Assembly: GCA_023266115.1 (NCBI GenBank)
Contig: JAHFRU010000005.1
Span: 62,001 to 126,000, forward strand
DNA from: Gammaproteobacteria bacterium
Lineage (GTDB): Bacteria > Pseudomonadota > Gammaproteobacteria > VBWC01
Direction: 5' to 3'
Length of the DNA: 64,000 nt
Made by a program: the position numbers and the translations under genes. Numbering within the stretch: the stretch's first letter is position 1; each line of letters opens with the position of its first letter. The notes under the pieces were generated by a model, which was not told the origin of the DNA, searched no databases, and saw only the letters and a program-made list of their open reading frames with translations. This document shows, in pieces, positions 19,773 to 28,739 of the stretch.

Positions 19773-19800
19773 TGTATATGACCGGATGCAAGGCCGTCAA
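19773..19800 (-). promoter_or_regulatory. Sigma-70-like promoter of the candidate small RNA
   Basis: Read on the minus strand: TTGACG, a 16-base spacer, then TATACA. Five of six bases match the consensus in each box. The predicted start is near 19766. Confidence 0.6.
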
Positions 19801-19965
19801 GCTCTATGCCGCGAGTGTTGTTTGCGCTGCGCCGGTTCCGACGGATCATGTGGCGTCCGGTAAATGATCTTCGATCCGGGTAGCGCGCCGCGTACGATGA
19901 TGACCGACATGGTCTAGAATGTCGTGACCGCGCCAGGCGGCGGTAACCAATCAAGGGGGCGGGCG

Positions 19966-20391
19966 ATGCTTTGGGTCAAGGCGTTTCACATCATATTCAT
20001 GGTGACGTGGTTCGCCGGCCTGTTTTATCTGCCGCGCCTGTTCGTCTACCACGCGACGGCCGATGACCGCATCGGAGCCGAGCGCTTCAAGGTCATGGAA
20101 CGCAAATTGTTCCACGGCATCATGACGCCGGGCGCGGTGCTGACGATTGCGTCCGGGCTGTGGATGATGATGGACTACGCGTGGGCGGCGTATGCCCACG
20201 CGGGGTGGTTTCAGTTGAAGCTGGCGCTGGCGCTGGTGTTGATCGCTTACCACGTCTACTGCGGCAGGCTGGTCGCTGCTTTTCGCGATGACAATAACCG
20301 GCGCGGACACATCTATTACCGGTGGTTCAATGAATTTCCGGTGCTGTTGCTGATCGCGGTCGTGGTACTGGTCGTGGTGCGGCCATTCTAG
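19966..20391 (+). CDS. hemJ: Protoporphyrinogen IX oxidase HemJ
   Basis: HemJ is the membrane-bound protoporphyrinogen oxidase (old name UPF0093) that performs the penultimate step of haem synthesis in bacteria lacking HemG and HemY. The 141-residue protein opens with LWVKAFHIIFMVTWFAGLFY and LPRLFVYHA, the family hallmark containing the conserved histidines. It continues with FHGIMTPGAVLTIASGLWM and four predicted helices. I chose ATG 19966 because it begins directly before this motif. The last 47 bases are duplicated immediately downstream. Confidence 0.95.
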   Translation: MLWVKAFHIIFMVTWFAGLFYLPRLFVYHATADDRIGAERFKVMERKLFHGIMTPGAVLTIASGLWMMMDYAWAAYAHAGWFQLKLALALVLIAYHVYCGRLVAAFRDDNNRRGHIYYRWFNEFPVLLLIAVVVLVVVRPF

Positions 20392-20528
20392 CTGCGCTGC
20401 GAGCGGGGGAATGGCGAGCTTTGGGGCCGTCGCCTGTTGTTGCTGATCGCGGTCGTCGTGCTGGTCGTGGTGTAGCCGTTCTAGCTGCGCTGCGAGGCGG
20501 GGGAATGGTGAATTTTGGGGCCGTCGCC
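20345..20528. repeat. Tandem duplication of the hemJ 3' end (about 93-base unit, two copies)
   Basis: The segment from the last hemJ codons (TGTTGCTGATCGCGGTCGT) through GGGGCCGTCGCC recurs directly after itself: copy 1 at about 20345-20437, copy 2 at about 20438-20528. They differ by a few substitutions and one inserted G. The second copy still shows the C-terminal codons of hemJ but is cut by a TAG. It explains the repetitive reading frames on the opposite strand. Confidence 0.9.
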
Positions 20529-20644
20529 GCCGCCGTTTTCGCGCCCGGACCGGCCGGTTTCCGGCCCTTGACAATCCGTACCAGGCATGAGCTTATGCAC
20601 ACACTTCGGCTGATTTCCCGCCAGCGGTTCGGAGCGCATCAAAT

Positions 20645-20664
20645 TTTTACGTTATTTCGTAAAA
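20645..20664. promoter_or_regulatory. Inverted repeat, possible operator or unwinding element
   Basis: TTTTACG-TTATTT-CGTAAAA is a perfect palindrome with seven-base arms and a six-base spacer in an AT-rich stretch (about 20640-20750) upstream of priA. It could be a regulator site or part of an AT-rich unwinding region. Confidence 0.4.
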
Positions 20665-20767
20665 CTTCGTAACCTGTTGAATTATGAAGTTGTTAATCGG
20701 CGTCTACTTTGTAGTCAATTTGTCAAAATTCCAAAGATTATCGAGACTAGGCGCGCTTCGACCCATA

Positions 20768-20802
20768 TCATCCACAGAGTTATCCACAGCTTTTGTGAAT
20801 AA
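20768..20802. promoter_or_regulatory. Cluster of three DnaA boxes
   Basis: Within 35 bases there are TCATCCACA (20768-20776, one mismatch), a perfect TTATCCACA (20780-20788) and an inverted TTATTCACA (20794-20802, plus-strand TGTGAATAA). The context CAGAGTTATCCACAG matches what I recall of the E. coli oriC R4 box. The region lies 100 bases before priA and just after an AT-rich stretch. It could be an origin, a DnaA-controlled promoter or a titration site. The rest of the 510-base hemJ-priA gap holds only the repeat and palindrome listed separately. Confidence 0.75.
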
Positions 20803-20901
20803 GGGCGATTCCATCGGTCCGACAACGAGTTAGCCAGTGTTCATGCTGAGTGCATCAAGAGTTAAAGCCAACTCCGTGTCGGGCAAGCCGGAGTCAAACG
20901 C

Positions 20902-23136
20902 ATGACCGGAATTCCTCGGGTTTTACGCGTGGCGGTTCCGTCGCCGCTGTGCCGGCTGTTTGATTATCTGCCGCCGCCGGGTTGCGATATCGACAAACTT
21001 GTGCCTGGTATTCGTCTGCGCGTGCCGTTCGGACGGCGTCACACGATAGGCATGTTGATCGAGGTCGCGTCGGCAAGCCAGATCGATCCGCAGCGCCTGA
21101 AAGCGGCGCTCGAGATTATCGATGAAGAACCGCTCGTCGGCCGGGATCTGCAACAGCTGTTGCACTGGGCGATCACCTATTACCATCACGCGCCCGGCGA
21201 TGTGATGTTTACCGCACTGCCGGCACTGCTGCGTCAGGGCCGCGCGCCCGATGTTGCGCAGCAGATGCTATGGCGCGCGAGCGGTGCCGGTACGAGCGTG
21301 CGGCCCGAGCAACTGGCGCGCGCGCCGCGCCAGGCAGCACTGCTCGCGTCATTGCAGGGACATCCGGCAGGACTGACCGCCGACGATTTGACCGGGCAGT
21401 TCGATTTTGACTGGCGTGCGGCGCTGCGCACGCTGACGGCCAGGGGCTGGATCGAACAACATGCGGTAGCTGCCACGAGCGACGGCGCGGCGTCCGGTGG
21501 CGCCGCCGGGCTGACTGCGGAGCGCGGACCGGAGCTGAACGCCGCGCAACGCGTGAGCGCGGATCGGATCGTGGCGTCGCTCGGCAGCTATGCGGCGTTC
21601 TTGCTCGATGGCGTGACCGGCAGCGGCAAGACCGAGGTCTACCTGCAGGCGCTCGCGCGCGTTGTCGCTACTGGAGGGCAGGCGCTGGTGCTGGTGCCGG
21701 AGATAGGCCTGACGCCGCAACTGGTCGCGCGCTTCGAGCAGCGCCTCGGCATCACGATGGCGCTGTATCACTCCGGTTTGACCGACCGCGAGCGCCTGCA
21801 CACCTGGCTCGCGGCCCGCGCCGGCCAGGTGCCGGTGGTCATCGGCACGCGTTCGGCACTATTCGTGCCGCTCAAGCGTCCGGCGTTGCTGATTATCGAC
21901 GAAGAGCACGATCTGTCGTTCAAGCAGCAGGAGGGATTTCGCTATCACGCGCGCGATCTCGCGGTGGTACGGGCACGCAATGCCGCGGTGCCGATCGTGC
22001 TCGGGTCGGCGACTCCGTCGCTGGAAAGTCTGTACAACGTCGCCCAGGAGCGCTATCAGCATCTCACGTTGAAGGCGCGCGCCGGTGTCGCCGAACAACC
22101 ACAGGTGCATCTCATCGACGTACGCCGCCAGCCGCTGCACGAAGGGTTATCGGATAGTTTGTTGCAGGCGATTGCGCGGCATGTGGCACTAGGCAACCAG
22201 GTCCTGTTGTTTCTGAACCGCCGCGGCTATGCGCCGACGTTGTTGTGCCACGATTGCGGCTGGATGAGCAAATGCGAGCGTTGCGACGCGCACATGACGT
22301 TTCATCTGCGGCAGCAGCGGCTGCGGTGTCATCACTGCGGCGCCGAACGTGCGGCGGTCGAGCAGTGTCCCGGCTGCGGCGGTCAGAATTTGCTGCCGGT
22401 CGGTGAGGGGACGGAGCGCATCGAGCAGGCGTTGCACGAACGCTTTGGCGATACCCGCATCGTCCGCATCGACCGCGACACCACGCGCCGCAAGGGGGCG
22501 ATGCAGGAATTTCTGGACAGCGCAGCTGGCGGCAGCGGTCGCATTCTGATCGGTACGCAGATGCTGGCGAAGGGCCATCATCTGCCGGGCGTGACACTGG
22601 TTGGCATCGTCAACACCGATCAGGGGCTGTTCGGCGCCGATTTCCGCGCGCTCGAACGCATGGCCCAGTTAATCGTGCAGGTGTCCGGTCGTGCCGGACG
22701 CGCCGACAAGCCCGGCGAGGTATTAATACAGACGCATCATCCCGACCATCCGTTGTTGCGCACCCTGGTACACCACGGCTATGCGCGCTTCGCGCGCGAG
22801 GCGCTGGCCGAGCGCGAGCAGGCCTGTTTGCCGCCGCACATGCATCTGGCACTGCTGCGCGCCGAAGCGGTAGACCGCGATCTACCGCCGAAATTTCTCA
22901 GCGCGGCCAAATCGCTGGCGCAGGGGCTGGATATCGCCGGCGTCGAACTGCTGGGACCGGTGTCGGCGCCGATGGAGCGCCGCGGTGGCCGTTACCGGGC
23001 CCAGCTGCTGGTGCAGGCCGGTCGGCGTATCGATCTGCACCGGTTACTGGCGCCATGGGTGCCGCAGCTGGAAACCGTGCGGCTTGCCAGAAAGGTGCGC
23101 TGGTCGCTCGACGTCGATCCGCAGGAAATGGTCTAG
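20902..23136 (+). CDS. priA: Primosomal protein N' (replication restart helicase PriA)
   Basis: PriA is a 3'-5' superfamily 2 helicase that loads the replisome at repaired forks. The 744-residue protein has the N-terminal DNA-binding domain (RVAVPSPLCRLFDYLPPPG), Walker A GVTGSGKTEVYL, the DEEH box in LLIIDEEHDLSFKQQ and motif GSATPSLES. The zinc-binding cysteine cluster CHDCGWMSKCERC...CHHCG...CPGCGG is complete. The C-terminus RWSLDVDPQEM is typical. The stop codon coincides with the left end of an IS5-like remnant. Confidence 0.97.
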   Translation: MTGIPRVLRVAVPSPLCRLFDYLPPPGCDIDKLVPGIRLRVPFGRRHTIGMLIEVASASQIDPQRLKAALEIIDEEPLVGRDLQQLLHWAITYYHHAPGDVMFTALPALLRQGRAPDVAQQMLWRASGAGTSVRPEQLARAPRQAALLASLQGHPAGLTADDLTGQFDFDWRAALRTLTARGWIEQHAVAATSDGAASGGAAGLTAERGPELNAAQRVSADRIVASLGSYAAFLLDGVTGSGKTEVYLQALARVVATGGQALVLVPEIGLTPQLVARFEQRLGITMALYHSGLTDRERLHTWLAARAGQVPVVIGTRSALFVPLKRPALLIIDEEHDLSFKQQEGFRYHARDLAVVRARNAAVPIVLGSATPSLESLYNVAQERYQHLTLKARAGVAEQPQVHLIDVRRQPLHEGLSDSLLQAIARHVALGNQVLLFLNRRGYAPTLLCHDCGWMSKCERCDAHMTFHLRQQRLRCHHCGAERAAVEQCPGCGGQNLLPVGEGTERIEQALHERFGDTRIVRIDRDTTRRKGAMQEFLDSAAGGSGRILIGTQMLAKGHHLPGVTLVGIVNTDQGLFGADFRALERMAQLIVQVSGRAGRADKPGEVLIQTHHPDHPLLRTLVHHGYARFAREALAEREQACLPPHMHLALLRAEAVDRDLPPKFLSAAKSLAQGLDIAGVELLGPVSAPMERRGGRYRAQLLVQAGRRIDLHRLLAPWVPQLETVRLARKVRWSLDVDPQEMV

Positions 23137-23538
23137 AGCCTGTTGACATATAAAATATAACGGCGTCCTCTCGTTAAGGAGGATAGTGCCATGGCAAGGA
23201 AACTACTGCGCAATGACCAATACGAACGAATTGCGGGCAAGCTATCGGCACAGCCGGGAGACCCGGGACGCAAGTCGGACAACCGGCTATTTCTGGAAGC
23301 CGTCCTGTGGATTGCCAGGAGCGGCGCGCCCTGCCGCCGGAATTCGGCGAATGGAACACCGTGTACCAACGGTTTGGCCGATGGTCGAAGAAGGGCGTCT
23401 GGCATGCGGTATTTGCCGAACTTGCCCAAGATGCCGATTTTGAGGAAGCCTTCATTGACAGCACCATCATCAAAGCCCACCAGCATGCCGCCGGTGCCCC
23501 AAAAAAACGGGCGAACAAGCGCTTGGCCGCTCGCGCGG
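23136..23538 (+). mobile_element. IS5-family (IS427-like) insertion sequence remnant, left half
   Basis: The terminal-repeat-like GAGCCTGTTGACATAT starts at the last base of the priA stop codon. A decayed transposase begins at ATG 23191 (ARKLLRNDQYERIAGKLSA) and reaches IARSGAP. About ten bases (codons for WRDL) are then missing, and the frame continues as PPEFGEWNTVYQRF and the DDE segment [15 protein letters not shown]. It ends near 23538 after a run of seven As, the usual frameshift site in this group, at the junction with the IS630 remnant. The right half is gone. It is not functional. Confidence 0.88.
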
Positions 23539-24148
23539 ATGCTTGGCCAACCACTTCTGGACGTTGGGATGCTTGTGCGCGGCGTAGTTGTCGAAGATCA
23601 AATGCAGCACCTTGTCCTTGGGCATTTCGCGATCGATCTTGTGCAGGAATCGCAGCCACTCATCGTGGCGATGGCGCGGCTGGCACTGGGCGATGACTTG
23701 GCCGTCGAGCACATTGAGCGCGGCGAACAGCGTGGTCGTGCCGTTGCGTTTGTAGTCGTGCGTCATGGTGGCCGCACGCCCCTTCTTGAGCGGCAGTCCC
23801 GGCTGGGTGCGGTCCAGCGTGCACCTGGCTCGTCTCATCGCAGTACGATGGCGTGCTCGGGCGGGGACAGATACAGCCCCACGATGTCTTCGAGCTTCTC
23901 GACGAACTTGGGATCACGCGAGACCTTGAAGCCACGCACGAGGTGCGGCTTCAGGCCGTTGGCGCGCCAATGGCGCGACACTTGCCCGCGCCCCACTGCG
24001 CGGCGATGTCCTGATTCCGCTGACCTTGGACTGCCGCAGCGCGATGCGCGCGCAACGCCAGCCTCACACTGGTGAGCTTAGAGCGAACCAACGCCTTCAA
24101 CGTCGCTTGCTCTTTGTCCGTCAAAACGATTTCCGGGGCAGTTCGCAC
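23533..24148 (-). mobile_element. IS630-family insertion sequence remnant
   Basis: On the minus strand from GTG 24148 the N-terminal transposase fragment RTAPEIVLTDKEQATLKAL is followed by an internal deletion of roughly 60 codons. Out-of-frame pieces ([33 protein letters not shown]) come next. A well-kept catalytic part follows, with [19 protein letters not shown] and [18 protein letters not shown]. It breaks off after AKHPR at about 23533, where it joins the IS5 remnant through the shared bases GCGCGG. Several indels mark it as dead. No reliable outer terminal repeat was found between 24149 and 24255. Confidence 0.85.
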
Positions 24149-24255
24149 TCGTGTTCTCCGCTTTCATTGGCCAATGACCATTGGGAACCGCGAGAGATCA
24201 TTAAGTTCACTTAAGAATGCAACACTACACTCGGGAAGGTCTGATTAATTCTCTT

Positions 24256-24436
24256 GACGTCATTGCGGCGAAAGCCGGAATCCAGCAACTTGCTGAATCA
24301 AAGGCACTGGATTCCGGGTCTCGACCATTTGTTCCAGACATGGTCTCGGTCCTTGCTCCCGGCAGGACTCTACCTCGTCCGTCCGTGGACTCGTACCTCG
24401 CCCATCGATGGGCTCGTGCGTGCGCAGAAATGACAA
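24256..24436. repeat. Palindromic intergenic repeat element
   Basis: An outer pair GTCATT (24259) / AATGAC (24429) encloses an inner perfect inverted repeat CCGGAATCCAG (24275-24285) / CTGGATTCCGG (24307-24317). This is the widespread CGTCATTCCGGCGAAAGCCGG type of extragenic palindrome, here with extra unique sequence between the inner repeat and the outer right arm. It lies between the IS scar and argS. No gene was seen in it. Confidence 0.7.
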
Positions 24437-24553
24437 CCCGGACATTCTGGCGGAGTTTTCTGTCAGGATACCGGCCGTGGTTGATTCTCACCGTAGTAAA
24501 GCGATAATAGTGCGCCTTTTCCCGACGCCATTCCGGCCATCAGCAGTGTACCC

Positions 24554-26323
24554 ATGAAACAACCGTTACAGGAACTTCTGATCGGCGCGTTCGAGCGTCT
24601 GCGCAGCCAGGGCAGCGTGCCGCCGGATCTGGCGCTGGACATACACCTCGAGCGGACACGCGATCGTCAGCATGGCGATTTCGCCACCAATGTCGCGCTG
24701 ACGCTGACCAGGCCGCTGAAGCGCAAACCGCGCGAGATTGCCGACATGATCATCGCCGCGTTGCCCGATTCCGGCTACGTGACGAAGGTCGAAGTGGCGG
24801 GTCCGGGCTTCATCAATTTTTTTCTCAGCCCCGCGGCGTATGTCGAGCAGGTCAAGCAGGTATTAGCCTCCGGCGAGGCGTACGGGCGCAGTGACCTCGG
24901 CGCCGGCCGGCGCGTACAGGTCGAGTTTGTCTCGGCCAATCCGACCGGACCGCTGCACGTCGGCCATGGCCGCGGCGCGGCCTATGGCGCGGCGGTCGCC
25001 GACCTGCTGGCCGCCGCCGGGTTTCAGGTGCACCGCGAATATTACGTCAACGATGCCGGCCGCCAGATGGATATCCTCGCGACCAGTGTCTGGTTGCGGT
25101 ATCTGGAGATGTTTGGCGAAAAGATCCGCTTCCCGTCGGCGGGTTACAAGAGCGAAAACTACATCTTCGACATCGCCGGCGCGCTTTACAAAGAGAGGGG
25201 TGATGCGTTACGCCATACGGCCGCCGCCGTCACCGCGGATCTGCCGCCGGATGGCGCCGCAGACGACAGCGGCGACAAGGAGGCGCATATCGATGCGCTG
25301 ATCATGCGCGCGAAACAGCTGCTCGGCGAGCAACCCTACCGTCTGGTATTCGACCGCGCGCTGGATTCCATACTGGCGGATATCCGCGCCGACCTCGAGG
25401 AGTTTGGCGTTGTCTACGAGGAGTGGTTTTCCGAACGGTCGCTGGTGGAGAGCGGCGCGGTCGAGCGCGCGATCCAGCGCTTGCGCGACAGCGGTCATCT
25501 CTATGAAAAAGACGCCGCGTGGTGGTTTCGATCCACCGACTTCGGCGACGAGAAGGACCGCGTCGTGGTCCGCGAGAATGGCCAGAGTACGTATTTCGCG
25601 TCGGATATTGCTTATCACATGGACAAGCTCGAGCGCGGCTTCGATCGCGTGATCGACGTCTGGGGCGCCGATCACCATGGCTATGTACCACGGGTCAAGG
25701 CGGCGCTCGCGGCGATTGGCGACGATCCCGGCCGGCTCGACGTGCTGCTGGTGCAGTTCGCGATCCTCTATCGCGGCGGCCAGCGCGTGCAGATGTCGAC
25801 CCGCAGCGGGGAGTTCGTCACGCTGCGCGAGCTGCGTAACGAGGTCGGCAACGACGCGGCGCGTTTTTTCTATGTGATGCGCAAGTGCGAGCAGCACATG
25901 GATTTCGATCTCGATCTCGCCAAGTCGCAGTCCAACGACAACCCGGTCTATTACGTGCAATACGCGCACGCCCGTATCTGCAGTGTGTTGCGCCAGATGC
26001 ACGACAAGGTTTACACGCTCGATGAGTCGCTCGGTCTGGAACAGTTGACGCTGCTGCAAGAGGCGCATGAACAGGACCTGATGGTGGCACTGGCACGCTT
26101 TCCGGAGACAATCGAGGCAGCGGCGCTGGTCCACGAGCCGCACCAGATCGCCTATTATCTGCGCGAGCTGGCGACCGCGTTTCATACCTATTACAACGCG
26201 CACCAGTTTCTGGTGGATGATGCCCGGCTTCGCAACGCACGTCTGTGCCTGATTGTCGCGACGCGTCAGGTGATACAAAACGGGCTGGGATTGCTCGGTG
26301 TCAGTGCGCCGGAGGCCATGTAG
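24554..26323 (+). CDS. argS: Arginyl-tRNA synthetase
   Basis: This is a class I synthetase that charges tRNA-Arg, 589 residues. The HIGH-type signature lies in [15 protein letters not shown], and the KMSKS equivalent is [12 protein letters not shown], as usual for ArgRS. The N-terminal additive domain ([17 protein letters not shown]) and the C-terminal anticodon-binding domain with LREL...[11 protein letters not shown] are complete. It is followed two bases later by an FtsN-like gene; the order priA-argS-SPOR is conserved in Pseudomonas-like gammaproteobacteria, here interrupted by the IS scar. Confidence 0.97.
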   Translation: MKQPLQELLIGAFERLRSQGSVPPDLALDIHLERTRDRQHGDFATNVALTLTRPLKRKPREIADMIIAALPDSGYVTKVEVAGPGFINFFLSPAAYVEQVKQVLASGEAYGRSDLGAGRRVQVEFVSANPTGPLHVGHGRGAAYGAAVADLLAAAGFQVHREYYVNDAGRQMDILATSVWLRYLEMFGEKIRFPSAGYKSENYIFDIAGALYKERGDALRHTAAAVTADLPPDGAADDSGDKEAHIDALIMRAKQLLGEQPYRLVFDRALDSILADIRADLEEFGVVYEEWFSERSLVESGAVERAIQRLRDSGHLYEKDAAWWFRSTDFGDEKDRVVVRENGQSTYFASDIAYHMDKLERGFDRVIDVWGADHHGYVPRVKAALAAIGDDPGRLDVLLVQFAILYRGGQRVQMSTRSGEFVTLRELRNEVGNDAARFFYVMRKCEQHMDFDLDLAKSQSNDNPVYYVQYAHARICSVLRQMHDKVYTLDESLGLEQLTLLQEAHEQDLMVALARFPETIEAAALVHEPHQIAYYLRELATAFHTYYNAHQFLVDDARLRNARLCLIVATRQVIQNGLGLLGVSAPEAM

Positions 26324-26325
26324 TC

Positions 26326-26934
26326 GTGGCGCAGTCGCGCGGCAAACGCATGGCCGGCAAGCGTGCAACGCGCAAACGGCTGGCGACGCTGGGCACCTTC
26401 TGGGGCGGCCTCGCCCTGGGTCTGGTGATGGCGACCGGCGTGTATGTCTATAGCTATATCAAAAGCTCGTCGCCAGGCGCCAATGTCGAGGTTGCCGGGC
26501 CGGCCCCGGTCGGGCTGGCCCGACCGCCGGTAAGCACGGGCAAGACGCCGCCCAGGCCGGAGCCCGCGCGGCCGCAGTTCGATTTCTACACAATATTGCC
26601 GGAACTCGAGGTTGTGGTACCGGAGCCACGGGCCGCCGAGACACCGGATCGCGCGGTGCCCGGCACGCCGCCGCGTCAGGCCGCCAAGGTTGATGCGCCA
26701 GGTATCTACGTGCTGCAGATCGGCTCGTACAAAAACAGCAAGGACGCCGATCGCATGAAGGCCGAACTGGCCTTGATCGGCGTCGAGGCGAATATCGAAA
26801 CCGTGTCCGTCAATCAAACGAAATGGCACCGTGTACGTGTCGGGCCCTACAGTCAGCTCGCCAGACTCAACAACGCGCGTTCCGAGCTGCTCGCTAATAA
26901 TATTGAGTTCATGTTGCTCAAGGTCAGGGACTGA
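26326..26934 (+). CDS. SPOR domain membrane protein, FtsN-like
   Basis: This is a bitopic protein of 202 residues. A short basic cytoplasmic N-terminus (AQSRGKRMAGKRATRKRL) precedes one membrane helix (FWGGLALGLVMATGVYVYSY). A proline-rich periplasmic linker with FYTILPELEVVVPE follows, then a C-terminal SPOR domain (YVLQIGSYKNSKDADRMKAELAL to the end). The motif YxxLPE in the linker is typical of FtsN-like proteins encoded behind argS. SPOR domains bind denuded peptidoglycan at the division site. The GTG start is two bases after the argS stop. Confidence 0.9.
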   Translation: MAQSRGKRMAGKRATRKRLATLGTFWGGLALGLVMATGVYVYSYIKSSSPGANVEVAGPAPVGLARPPVSTGKTPPRPEPARPQFDFYTILPELEVVVPEPRAAETPDRAVPGTPPRQAAKVDAPGIYVLQIGSYKNSKDADRMKAELALIGVEANIETVSVNQTKWHRVRVGPYSQLARLNNARSELLANNIEFMLLKVRD

Positions 26935-27010
26935 CCGCCCCCGGGTCAGCGGTATAGGTGAGATGCCTCCCCTGATCAGCCGCCAGGCGTGACGCGGTTG
27001 GTGTATTCCA

Positions 27011-27026
27011 TGTGACCTGGCGCACA
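27011..27026. promoter_or_regulatory. Possible CRP/Vfr-like site
   Basis: TGTGA-N6-GCACA, one mismatch from the symmetric CRP consensus, lies about 170 bases before the propeller gene. A single match of this type can occur by chance, and no crp gene is visible here. Confidence 0.3.
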
Positions 27027-27193
27027 GAAATTCGCGGTTTTGCGATATCGATCACACTTTCACCCTGCCCCCCGGCCGATCTTTTGGCTGTCGTTGTAAT
27101 AGAGGTCGCCCGGACGCAGTTTACGTTCGCCACCCGTGGTACGGGATGTCAGGTGATCCGTAGACCGGGCAAGAAGTGGGAAGGAGCAGTGTG

Positions 27194-28636
27194 ATGTACG
27201 CGCCTGTCCGAAGTTCGGTTCTGTGGTTGTTCGCCATGTTGTGCATCTCTTCCATGGCCCATGCCGGGTCGCTTGAACGAGTCAGTACCGGTAGTACCGT
27301 CATCGACGCCGATGGCGCCAGCCGCGGGTCGGTGATGAGCGCCGATGGGCGTTATGTCGTGTTTCACTCGGAGGCGACGACACTCGATGCGCGCGACCCC
27401 GACGTGACAGCGGACGTATACGTGCGCGACCGTCTCACTGGCACGACCATTTTGCTCAGTATCAACAACGACGGCGACAAGGGTAATTTCGACAGCTTTT
27501 GGCCGGCGATCAGCGGCAACGGCCGCTTCGTCGTGTTTTCATCGTTCGCATCGAATCTGGTGCCGGGCGATACCAATAATACGTCCGACGTGTTTCTGGT
27601 TGACCGCGATGCGGATAGCAACGGCGTATTTGACGAGGCCGGCGGCGTGCTGCTCCAGCGTGTCAGCCGTGCCGGCGATGGTTCACAGGCCAACGCTTTC
27701 AGTGCCGAGGCGACCATCAGCGCCGATGGTCGTTACGTGGCGTTTGCATCGGATGCGGACAATCTGGCGCCGGACGATACGAATCTCGTTTCCGACATCT
27801 TCCTCTATGAGGTTGCCACCGGCGCGGTCGAACGCGCATCGGTCGGCGGTAACGGCGCCCAGGCAAACGACATGTCATATGAGCCGTTCCTCAGCTCGGA
27901 CGGTCGATATGCCACCTTTCTTTCGAGCGCGGACAACATCGCATCGGGCGACAACAACGGGGTTTACTGGCGCGGTGCCGATATTTTCGTGCGCGATCGA
28001 ATCGCACGTAGTACCGTGCTAATCAGCATCAGCACAAGCGGCGCGGGCGGCAACGGCCGCAGCGAACAGGCCGCGATGAGTTCCGATGGTCGTTACGTCG
28101 TGTTCGTGTCCGGTTCCGATAATCTGGTCCCGAACGATATCAATGGCGCAGCGGACATTTTTCTGCATGACCGTGACATCGACGGCAATGGTGTGTTCGA
28201 CGAAGCGGGCAGGTCGTCGACGGAGCGCATCAGCATTGGTCTGGATGACAGTGAATGGCCGTCAATCAGCGATGACGGCCGTTACGTCGCGTTTCAATCG
28301 CGCGCGACCGCATCCCGCGACAGTTCGCCGGTGTGGAACGTCTTCGTGCGTGACCGTTCTGCCCGATTGACAACGCCGGTCCGCGTGGTCGGTGACGCAA
28401 GCACGGATATGGAAGACAGTATCTGGCCGTCGATCAACGGCAACGGCCGTTATGTCGCTTTTTCTGCGGATACGGCCAAATCGTCTGGCGGTGAGGCCGA
28501 TGACATGATCGGCATTTTCATTTATGACCTTGCCGGTGGTGATCCGGTGCATCTCACTGGCGGCGGGGTCAGGTCTGCCGATGCCGCCGATCTGGCAGCT
28601 ACAGTTGGCCCCGGCTCGTTCGTCGACGCGATGTAA
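27194..28636 (+). CDS. Secreted TolB-like beta-propeller protein
   Basis: The 480-residue protein has a Sec signal peptide (cleavage near MAHA-GS) and seven copies of the blade motif SxDGRYVxF, spaced about 50-70 residues, so a seven-bladed propeller. Two blades carry calcium-binding-like loops, DRDADSNGVFDEAG and DRDIDGNGVFDEAG. No catalytic residues or C-terminal sorting signal (PEP-CTERM, autotransporter) were seen. It could be a type II secretion substrate, but this is only a guess. The ATG at 27194 follows the ribosome site AAGGAG. Confidence 0.75.
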   Translation: MYAPVRSSVLWLFAMLCISSMAHAGSLERVSTGSTVIDADGASRGSVMSADGRYVVFHSEATTLDARDPDVTADVYVRDRLTGTTILLSINNDGDKGNFDSFWPAISGNGRFVVFSSFASNLVPGDTNNTSDVFLVDRDADSNGVFDEAGGVLLQRVSRAGDGSQANAFSAEATISADGRYVAFASDADNLAPDDTNLVSDIFLYEVATGAVERASVGGNGAQANDMSYEPFLSSDGRYATFLSSADNIASGDNNGVYWRGADIFVRDRIARSTVLISISTSGAGGNGRSEQAAMSSDGRYVVFVSGSDNLVPNDINGAADIFLHDRDIDGNGVFDEAGRSSTERISIGLDDSEWPSISDDGRYVAFQSRATASRDSSPVWNVFVRDRSARLTTPVRVVGDASTDMEDSIWPSINGNGRYVAFSADTAKSSGGEADDMIGIFIYDLAGGDPVHLTGGGVRSADAADLAATVGPGSFVDAM

Positions 28637-28739
28637 CGGCTGACACCGCTGATATGCAACAGGCGACTAATCGAGAACGTTAACGGCCACTAAGTACCAC
28701 GATAGCGTCACTCGCAGGGTCAGTAGCGGTGCTGTACCG

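Noticed and set aside
19951-20574. 207-codon minus-strand frame with repeated HHDQHDDRDQQQ segments
   Set aside because: It is the antisense of hemJ and its tandem 3' duplication; the repeat explains the regular look.
23140-24250. CRISPR, prophage or att site around the IS scar
   Set aside because: No regular repeats and no integrase; the whole interval is explained by IS5 and IS630 fragments.
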